Source: Thermosynechococcus sp. CL-1 (GTDB lineage: Bacteria > Cyanobacteriota > Cyanobacteriia > Thermosynechococcales > Thermosynechococcaceae). From it: DNA of 64,000 nucleotides. The position numbers were made by a program, and so were the translations under genes. Shown here piece by piece: positions 58,493 through 64,000 of this stretch. Within the stretch, counting starts at the first letter, position 1. Each line of letters opens with the position of its first letter. The notes under the pieces were generated by a model. It made no database searches. It was given only the letters and a program-made list of their open reading frames with translations, and had not been told where the DNA came from. Location: assembly GCF_008386235.1 (NCBI RefSeq), contig NZ_CP040671.1:1676001-1740000 (forward strand), read 5' to 3'.

Positions 58493-59955
58493 TAAAATGC
58501 CTCAATGTTGGGAAAGTCTTTGAGTTGATGAGCCGCTTCCCCACAGGTTCGCGGTGTCGGAAACACTTTTTCAGGGTTGGCCAGACGTTTGGGATCAAAG
58601 GCGCAGCGCACCTGCTGCATCGTTTCTAAATCTGCTGGGCTAAACATCTCACCCATGAAACAGGCCTTATCACTACCAATGCCATGTTCCCCAGAAATAC
58701 TGCCCCCCAAGCGCACACAGAGCTTGAGAATTTCCCCCCCCAAGGCCTCCACCTCCGCAAGCGCGCCCGGTACTGCCTGATCGTAGAGAATCAAGGGATG
58801 CAGATTGCCATCCCCAGCATGGAAGACATTGGCAATGCGATAGCCACTGCGCTGACTCAGTTGTTCAATTTCCCTGAGGACGGTGGCCAGTTGACTGCGG
58901 GGAATCACCCCATCTTGGACAAAATAATTGGGACTGAGACGACCAGCAGCCGCAAAAGCCGCTTTGCGCCCTTTCCAAAGGCGGAGGCGATCTTCAGCTT
59001 CTGTAGCAACGGTTACATGGCGTGCCCCCTGTTCATAGCAAATACGTGTGACTCGCTCCTGCAAAATCGGTACTTCTGACTCCAAGCCATCGACTTCCAC
59101 CAGCAAGACCGCGCCGGCATCGCGGGGGTAGCAATTGGTGGCCACCACGTCCTCAACGGCATTGATACTCAGGTTGTCCATAATTTCCATGCCAGCGGGA
59201 ATGATACCGGCACGGATAATGGCGGAAACTGTTTCCCCGGCCGCTTCAATGGTGGTGAAGTCCGCCAATAGCACAGCGATCGCCTCCGCCTGTTTGAGAA
59301 TGCGCAGCCGAATTTCCGTGGCAATCCCGAGAGTGCCCTCAGACCCGACAAAAACCCCCATAAGATCATAGCCGGGCATTTCTGGCGCCGCACCCCCCAG
59401 TTCAACAATCTCACCATTGGGCAACACCACCGTCAGTCCCAGCACATGATTCGTGGTCACGCCATACTTCAGGCAATGGACACCGCCGGAGTTCTCGGCG
59501 ACATTGCCGCCAATGGAGCAAATAATTTGACTGGAGGGATCGGGGGCATAGTAAAACCCCTGATCGGCTACCGCTTGAGTGACCCACGCATTAATCACCC
59601 CCGGCTGCACCACCACCTGCTGATTGGCCAGATCAATGTCTAAAATCTGGTTCATGCGAGAAGTGACGATGAGAATCCCCTCGGTGTGGGGTAAGGCTCC
59701 CCCCGATAGCCCCGTCCCTGAGCCACGGGCAACAAAGGGAATCCGATAGCGATCGCACACCTTGAGGATGGCAGAGACTTGGGCAGTGGTTTGCGGTAGC
59801 ACGACCAGTTTGGGTCGTTGCCGATACATGGATAGCCCATCGCACTCATACACAAGGGCTTCTGCTGCATCACTGATGACGCTCCCCTTGCCGACAATGG
59901 CTGTTAGCTCCTCTGTGACCCGCTGCCAAGGGGTAATTTGCTGTAGTGTGGACAT
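58492..59955 (-). CDS. glcD: Glycolate/lactate dehydrogenase FAD subunit
   Basis: This 487-residue FAD-linked oxidase of the GlcD family has PFVARGSGTGLSGGALPH and GVFVGSEGTLGIATEI of the FAD-binding PP domain, and an FAD-oxidase C-domain with VFHAGDGNLHP and SGEHGIGSDK. In cyanobacteria it oxidises photorespiratory glycolate (or lactate) to glyoxylate. glcE and glcF are not adjacent. It is the first gene of a unit with cobW and the RCK protein. The gcvP gene at 24 kb acts later in the same pathway. Confidence 0.92.
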   Translation of the reverse strand: MSTLQQITPWQRVTEELTAIVGKGSVISDAAEALVYECDGLSMYRQRPKLVVLPQTTAQVSAILKVCDRYRIPFVARGSGTGLSGGALPHTEGILIVTSRMNQILDIDLANQQVVVQPGVINAWVTQAVADQGFYYAPDPSSQIICSIGGNVAENSGGVHCLKYGVTTNHVLGLTVVLPNGEIVELGGAAPEMPGYDLMGVFVGSEGTLGIATEIRLRILKQAEAIAVLLADFTTIEAAGETVSAIIRAGIIPAGMEIMDNLSINAVEDVVATNCYPRDAGAVLLVEVDGLESEVPILQERVTRICYEQGARHVTVATEAEDRLRLWKGRKAAFAAAGRLSPNYFVQDGVIPRSQLATVLREIEQLSQRSGYRIANVFHAGDGNLHPLILYDQAVPGALAEVEALGGEILKLCVRLGGSISGEHGIGSDKACFMGEMFSPADLETMQQVRCAFDPKRLANPEKVFPTPRTCGEAAHQLKDFPNIEAF

Positions 59956-60027
59956 CCCCAGTGCTCTGAAACTGCCTTCTTTTATCCTAAATTGGCTCTC
60001 CTTTGGAAAAATGGGGGCAGGGGGGAT

Positions 60028-60056
60028 TTGACATTTCTTTACTGAATAGTTATAAA
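60028..60056 (+). promoter_or_regulatory. Near-consensus promoter of the persulfide cluster
   Basis: TTGACA (60028-60033) and TATAAA (60051-60056) are separated by 17 nt. This is the best sigma70-type promoter in the window. AGGAG (60145-60149) is placed 6 nt before the ATG at 60156. Confidence 0.8.
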
Positions 60057-60155
60057 ATTATATTTAGGATCACTAAGCTGAAGTAGTAACCGTTTTAAGT
60101 CTAGCTTTCAGGCTGAATGAGTCCCCTCACGCTTTACCCCATAAAGGAGTCCGCT

Positions 60156-60854
60156 ATGCTATTTCGCCAACTCTTTGACTACGACACTTGGACCTATTCT
60201 TACCTGATTGCCGATGAAGCCACGGGTGAGGCCGCCTTGGTGGATAGCGTCCTTGAACAGGTGGATCGGGATGTGCAGTTAATTGAGCAATTGGGGTTGA
60301 AACTGCGCTACTGCCTCGAAACCCATGTCCACGCCGACCACATTACCGGGGCGGGCAAAGTCCGCGAACGCACAGGCTGCAAAACCCTTGTGCCCGAAAA
60401 TGCCCATGTGGACTGCGCCGATGGCTATATTAAAGACGGTGAAGTGATTCACGTCGGTAGCATTCCGATTCAGGCGATCGCCACCTTGGGGCACACCGAT
60501 AGCCACATGGCCTTCCTCGTGAATGGCACCCACCTATTGACAGGGGATTCCCTCTTTATCCGTGGCTGTGGCCGCACTGATTTCCAAAGTGGCGATGCAG
60601 GCGCAATGTACGATGCGGTAACACAGCGGCTCTTTACGCTCCCAGACACCACATTGGTCTATCCCGGCCATGACTATCGCGGTCACACCGTTTCCACCAT
60701 TGGTGAAGAAAAACGCTTTAATCCCCGCTTTGTCGGTCGCGATCGCCAGCAGTTCATTGAGTTCATGGCCAACCTGAACCTGCCGGATCCTAAGAAAATT
60801 ATGGAAGCGGTGCCCGCTAACCAACAGTGTGGCATGGTTGCCGCTGCCGTCTAG
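60156..60854 (+). CDS. Persulfide dioxygenase (ETHE1-like metallo-beta-lactamase fold)
   Basis: This 232-residue enzyme oxidises glutathione persulfide to sulfite using iron. The MBL motif ETHVHADHITG gives His57, His59, Asp61 and His62. LGHTDSHM and the ETHE1-type GCGRTDFQSGD and YPGHDYRGHTVSTI are specific to persulfide dioxygenases rather than glyoxalase II. The ATG at 60156 is preferred over 60117 because AGGAG lies 6 nt before it. It leads a cluster with rhodanese and a TauE/SafE exporter. Glutathione reductase at 31-33 kb would keep GSH available. Confidence 0.9.
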   Translation: MLFRQLFDYDTWTYSYLIADEATGEAALVDSVLEQVDRDVQLIEQLGLKLRYCLETHVHADHITGAGKVRERTGCKTLVPENAHVDCADGYIKDGEVIHVGSIPIQAIATLGHTDSHMAFLVNGTHLLTGDSLFIRGCGRTDFQSGDAGAMYDAVTQRLFTLPDTTLVYPGHDYRGHTVSTIGEEKRFNPRFVGRDRQQFIEFMANLNLPDPKKIMEAVPANQQCGMVAAAV

Positions 60855-60917
60855 TCCTTTGACCCCTGATCGCCCCTGTCTAGCCAACCCTGAGTAACCA
60901 CTGGAGAACCAACGACT

Positions 60918-61460
60918 ATGACCACAACAACGACTGAGTCTCCCCTCATTTCTGCGGCTGAACTGCACGATGCCCTGCAACGCCAGCAGGTACTGCTCAT
61001 TGATGTGCGGGAGCCAAGCGAATACAACAATGCCCACATTCCGGGAGCGCTGCTCTGTCCTTTGGCCAATGTGAAGGAACTTGAACCCCCCTGTAATTCT
61101 GACACCCCGGTGGTGCTCTACTGTGAATCTGGCCGGCGATCGCGCATGGCCTGCGAAATCCTTGCCCAGCGGGGGTTCGCAAACCTGAAAAACCTTGAAG
61201 GGGGCATTCAACGCTGGCAACAGGGGGGTTACCCGGTCAAGGGTGCCGTCCGCGCCCCCATTAGTCTGATGCGGCAGGTGCAAATTGTTGCCGGCAGTCT
61301 GATTCTCAGCGGGGTGATTCTCGGCTTTGCCGTTCATCCGGGGTTCTTCTTCCTAGCAGGTTTTGTCGGTGCTGGCTTGGTCTTTGCCGGTGTCACAGGA
61401 GTCTGTACCCTGGCGCGGCTGTTGGCGCTGCTGCCCTTCAATCGCCCACAGGTGAAATAA
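60918..61460 (+). CDS. Membrane rhodanese (sulfurtransferase) with DUF2892-type tail
   Basis: This 180-residue protein has one rhodanese domain with catalytic Cys69 in YCESGRRS, and the LLIDVREPSEYNNAHIPGA motif. The C-terminal part has two hydrophobic helices (about 125-165) like YgaP/DUF2892 proteins, so it is probably membrane bound. It would pass persulfide sulfur to or from the dioxygenase encoded 63 nt upstream. The stop codon is the first base pairs of an inverted-repeat element that ends just before the TauE gene. Confidence 0.9.
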   Translation: MTTTTTESPLISAAELHDALQRQQVLLIDVREPSEYNNAHIPGALLCPLANVKELEPPCNSDTPVVLYCESGRRSRMACEILAQRGFANLKNLEGGIQRWQQGGYPVKGAVRAPISLMRQVQIVAGSLILSGVILGFAVHPGFFFLAGFVGAGLVFAGVTGVCTLARLLALLPFNRPQVK

Positions 61461-61558
61461 CAGCCCTTTTCTGAAGCATGAAAAACAGAGAGATGAGATC
61501 CTCTCCTACCCTAGCTTGCAAAGTGGTGAGCGTGATAAATCTTAGTGAAAAGGGCTGT
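61460..61558. repeat. Inverted-repeat (MITE-like) element between rhodanese and TauE genes
   Basis: ACAGCCCTTTTC (61460-61471) is the exact reverse complement of GAAAAGGGCTGT (61547-61558). The arms enclose 75 nt. TAA flanks both ends if the element is taken to start at CAGCC. The right arm plus three bases (61545-61559) recurs exactly at 42905-42919. It could be a small mobile element or a regulatory stem in the operon transcript. Confidence 0.5.
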
Positions 61559-61563
61559 AACCC

Positions 61564-62451
61564 ATGCTGAGCTACTGGATAGGGCATGGTCTGGCGATCG
61601 CCATCGGCTTGAGTCTGGGTCTATTGGGGGGCGGCGGTTCTGTCCTTGCCCTGCCAGTGCTGGTCTATGTCATGGGCATTGAAACCAAGGTCGCGATCCC
61701 GATGACGCTTGTGATTGTCGGCAGCGTCAGTTTACTGGCAGTGATTCCCCAGTGGCGGCGCGGCTACGTTAATTTGCGTCTAGCACTGATTTTTGGTTCC
61801 GCAACCATGATGGGTGCCTATCTCGGGGCGCGACTGGCAGCCTTGCCTTGGATTACCGATACGGTGCAACTCTTACTCTTTGCCGTTGCCATGATGGTGG
61901 CGGCTATTTTAATGATTCGGCGGCAACAGCGTCCCCCTGCCCCTGAACTCACCCCGCCGGAAAGTTCCCTTGAAAGCCAGCTTTATGCCCCCCCAGTCTG
62001 TAAGTACTGTTGGCTGTGGCTACCCACCGAAGGCATTGGTGTGGGTATTCTGACGGGGTTGGTGGGAGTGGGTGGGGGATTTGCCATTGTGCCTGCCCTT
62101 GTTTTATTGGGCAAAATTCCAATGCGGCAGGCGATCGGCACCTCCCTGTTGATTATTGCCGCCAATTCCGTGGCTGCGGTTTGGGGCTATCTGGGCACGG
62201 TTAGCTTGGATCCACGCTTGACCCTGACCCTCACCTTAGCCTCTGCGGGTGGTTCTGTTATCGGTAGCTATCTCAGTCACCGCATTTCTGCCAAGCGACT
62301 TCAGCAGGGCTTTGGTTACTTCTTAATTGGCATTGCGGCCTTTGTGATCCTGAAAACCCTACTGGCACCTCCCCAGCGCAGCAAAAGTTCCTCCCTACCG
62401 CCGAGGCACTACCTTACTGCATCGGTTCCCGCAAGACCAAGCCGCACCTAA
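61564..62451 (+). CDS. TauE/SafE-family sulfite/anion exporter
   Basis: This 295-residue membrane protein has about eight helices and two family repeats: [21 protein letters not shown] near the start in parts, and [24 protein letters not shown] in the second half. Such proteins export sulfite or related anions. It is third in the cluster after the persulfide dioxygenase and the rhodanese, which make sulfite. Its last 4 nt overlap the convergent rbfA stop. Confidence 0.88.
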   Translation: MLSYWIGHGLAIAIGLSLGLLGGGGSVLALPVLVYVMGIETKVAIPMTLVIVGSVSLLAVIPQWRRGYVNLRLALIFGSATMMGAYLGARLAALPWITDTVQLLLFAVAMMVAAILMIRRQQRPPAPELTPPESSLESQLYAPPVCKYCWLWLPTEGIGVGILTGLVGVGGGFAIVPALVLLGKIPMRQAIGTSLLIIAANSVAAVWGYLGTVSLDPRLTLTLTLASAGGSVIGSYLSHRISAKRLQQGFGYFLIGIAAFVILKTLLAPPQRSKSSSLPPRHYLTASVPARPSRT

Positions 62452-62834
62452 GACGCTGTTTCAGGAGTCTCTGCAGCACTCTGCTGTTGCCCAATTTGAT
62501 TGAGTAGCGAAAGAACGCGACTGCCCCGTTCCAGCGATCGATCCTCAATAAAGACGACCTCCGGTGTCCGCCGCAGGCGAATGCGTTGCCCCAATTCCCG
62601 TCGCACAAAGCCTGAAGCCGCCTTCAATCCAGCCATCGTTGAGCGGCGTACCTCGTCGGTGCTGTAGATACTGACGAAGATCTTGGCGTGCTGCAAATCA
62701 CCGGAAACTTCCACATCGGTGACACTGACCATGCCCGCCCCCACGCGCTCATCGCGGATTTCATACATTAACAACTGGCTTACTTCCCGTTTGATTAATT
62801 CTGCTACCCGTGCCACCCGTCGTTCGGTCGCCAT
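62448..62834 (-). CDS. rbfA: Ribosome-binding factor A
   Basis: This 128-residue KH-type factor matures the 30S subunit and the 5' end of 16S rRNA, and helps cold adaptation. [36 protein letters not shown] and [14 protein letters not shown] are typical. The ATG at 62834 is chosen because AGGAGG lies 6 nt upstream; an earlier codon at 62864 lacks support. It is convergent with the TauE gene and divergent from psbD. Confidence 0.95.
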   Translation of the reverse strand: MATERRVARVAELIKREVSQLLMYEIRDERVGAGMVSVTDVEVSGDLQHAKIFVSIYSTDEVRRSTMAGLKAASGFVRRELGQRIRLRRTPEVVFIEDRSLERGSRVLSLLNQIGQQQSAAETPETAS

Positions 62835-63367
62835 GGCGGGCCTCCTTTTCTCGGTTGTTGGCAAAGACTATCCTGCAACTCTCCTATCTTATCAAGACAG
62901 CTATCCCTCTGTTTCTGGTTGGCGGGCGATCGCTCAAGACTTTTATGGCAGCAACCGCTGGCAGTAGTGTTACAAAAGTTAACATTTCTTGCTGACGTTC
63001 TCTGCAAGTTGAGGACTGAATTTCCTGCTCTCTTGCTAGATTGCCACCCCTGCTCAAAAATGAGAAAGCTGAGAAACTAGGCAACAATCACCTTGATATT
63101 TCGTAAGAATTCCGCTATCACGTTAATATAGTTCTCCCGCAGCAAATGCTGATGGGAAGCTTAACCTACCCTTGGTGAACGCCAACAGCAACTAGGTAAA
63201 ACCACCTACTAGCTCAAGCGTTAGCGAGGGATGGGTTTCTTATTTATGAAGCCAAATTAACAGGATGCTGGAGCGATCGCTCCTAAGTTTTAGAGAGCCG
63301 ATCACGCCCTACCAGCAACTGTAAGGTTCTAAATCTGGCATCTATATCTGCAAGAGGATTTAATTCC
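62835..63367. promoter_or_regulatory. Long rbfA-psbD divergent region and psbD leader
   Basis: This is the longest gap, 533 nt. It holds the rbfA ribosome site (62841-62846), an AT-rich stretch at 63085-63130 that may contain the psbD promoter (TAATAT at 63124-63129, no good -35), and a 14-nt palindrome GGAGCGATCGCTCC (63270-63283) containing HIP1. The psbD ribosome site is GAGGA (63354-63358). No tRNA or small ORF is convincing. A long structured psbD leader is likely. Confidence 0.45.
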
Positions 63368-64000
63368 ATGACGATCGCAATTGGACGAGCGCCAGCAGAA
63401 CGGGGATGGTTTGACATCCTCGACGACTGGCTCAAGCGTGACAGATTTGTCTTTGTCGGCTGGTCAGGCATCCTGCTGTTTCCCTGCGCCTACCTTGCCC
63501 TCGGGGGCTGGCTGACCGGTACCACCTTTGTGACCTCTTGGTACACCCACGGCCTCGCCTCCAGCTACCTCGAAGGCTGCAACTTCCTCACCGTTGCCGT
63601 TTCCACCCCCGCCAACAGCATGGGGCACTCCCTTCTTCTCCTTTGGGGTCCCGAAGCCCAAGGGGACTTCACCCGCTGGTGCCAACTCGGTGGTCTGTGG
63701 ACCTTTATCGCCCTCCACGGCGCCTTTGGCCTCATTGGCTTCATGCTGCGGCAATTTGAAATTGCTCGCTTGGTGGGCATCCGTCCCTACAACGCCATTG
63801 CCTTCAGTGCCCCCATTGCCGTCTTTGTCAGCGTCTTTTTGATCTACCCCTTGGGGCAATCCAGTTGGTTCTTTGCCCCCAGCTTTGGGGTGGCTGCCAT
63901 CTTCCGCTTCCTGCTGTTCTTCCAAGGGTTCCACAACTGGACTTTGAACCCCTTCCACATGATGGGGGTGGCCGGTGTGCTCGGCGGTGCCCTGTTGTGT
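63368..64000 (+). CDS. psbD: Photosystem II D2 protein, N-terminal part
   Basis: The open frame runs 211 codons to the window edge without a stop. It begins [20 protein letters not shown] and continues through [31 protein letters not shown] and [13 protein letters not shown]. Tyr160 in the latter is TyrD, and [10 protein letters not shown] carries His197, the P680 chlorophyll ligand. D2 pairs with D1 to hold the photosystem II cofactors. The remainder, and the overlapping psbC usual in cyanobacteria, would lie outside the window. GAGGA is 9 nt before the ATG. Confidence 0.97.
   Translation, partial: MTIAIGRAPAERGWFDILDDWLKRDRFVFVGWSGILLFPCAYLALGGWLTGTTFVTSWYTHGLASSYLEGCNFLTVAVSTPANSMGHSLLLLWGPEAQGDFTRWCQLGGLWTFIALHGAFGLIGFMLRQFEIARLVGIRPYNAIAFSAPIAVFVSVFLIYPLGQSSWFFAPSFGVAAIFRFLLFFQGFHNWTLNPFHMMGVAGVLGGALLC

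Noticed and set aside
1-64000. CRISPR arrays, tRNA or rRNA genes, IS elements, group II introns or prophage
   Set aside because: No spaced direct repeats, cloverleaf, transposase, reverse transcriptase or phage-type genes were seen in any gap or frame.

Overview
The window is a piece of a thermophilic unicellular cyanobacterial chromosome, almost certainly Thermosynechococcus (T. vestitus/elongatus or T. vulcanus group). The reasons are two complete tandem psbA genes whose residues match the known PsbA1 and PsbA2 isoforms, a psbD start at the right edge, bciB, ctpA, ccsA, pipX, a Tab2-family gene and a Get3d gene, plus the cyanobacterial HIP1 palindrome GCGATCGC recurring throughout. No rRNA, tRNA, CRISPR array, transposase or prophage was seen. 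The DNA is gene-dense, with many 1-4 nt start/stop overlaps and several stop-to-stop convergent overlaps.

Layout. 1-1351: the start of an ABC-transporter ATPase gene and get3d (minus strand). 1615-4158: psbA1 and psbA2, each followed by an intrinsic terminator. 4166-7588: bciB and a divergent thiamine-diphosphate enzyme (minus). 7718-10259: cobB and an M23 peptidase (plus). 10256-15215: a phosphodiester-glycosidase-like protein, secA and a small Mo-nitrogenase-C-like protein (minus). 15496-20415: radical SAM enzyme, GT2 lipid-type glycosyltransferase, PstS-like binding protein and an unknown membrane protein (plus). 20417-27542: Tab2-like protein, cydB, cydA, gcvP and a methyltransferase (minus). 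27690-31296: tolC, truB, ctpA (plus). 31283-32997: glutathione reductase and pipX (minus). 33157-42044: S49 peptidase, trmD, a PAS/GAF/GGDEF/EAL protein and a SNF2 helicase (plus). 42041-42823: a YaaW-family protein (minus). 43007-45014: ccsA and tilS (plus). 44935-51783: a type II topoisomerase A subunit and an RND efflux pump with its fusion protein (minus). 52024-53315: infC and an M50-like protease (plus). 53308-59955: MnmC-like methyltransferase, FHA protein, RCK/channel-like protein, cobW and glcD (minus). 60156-62451: persulfide dioxygenase, rhodanese and TauE/SafE exporter (plus). 62448-62834: rbfA (minus). 63368-64000: psbD, cut by the window end.

How the genes work together. Photosystem II is the main theme: D1 (two isoforms), the D1 C-terminal processing protease CtpA, the D2 start, chlorophyll synthesis (BciB) and a Tab2-type translation factor. 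The second D1 carries the A80/L158/A286 signature of low-oxygen D1, and the window also encodes a cytochrome bd oxidase. A compact sulfide/persulfide handling cluster lies at 60-62.5 kb behind a near-consensus promoter. The items most likely to repay attention are the RCK-pore-RCK protein with a GGFGD filter-like loop, the divergent TPP enzyme coupled to bciB, the overlapping radical SAM/GT2 pair, the orphan PstS-like protein paired with an unknown membrane protein, and a MITE-like inverted-repeat element between the rhodanese and TauE genes.
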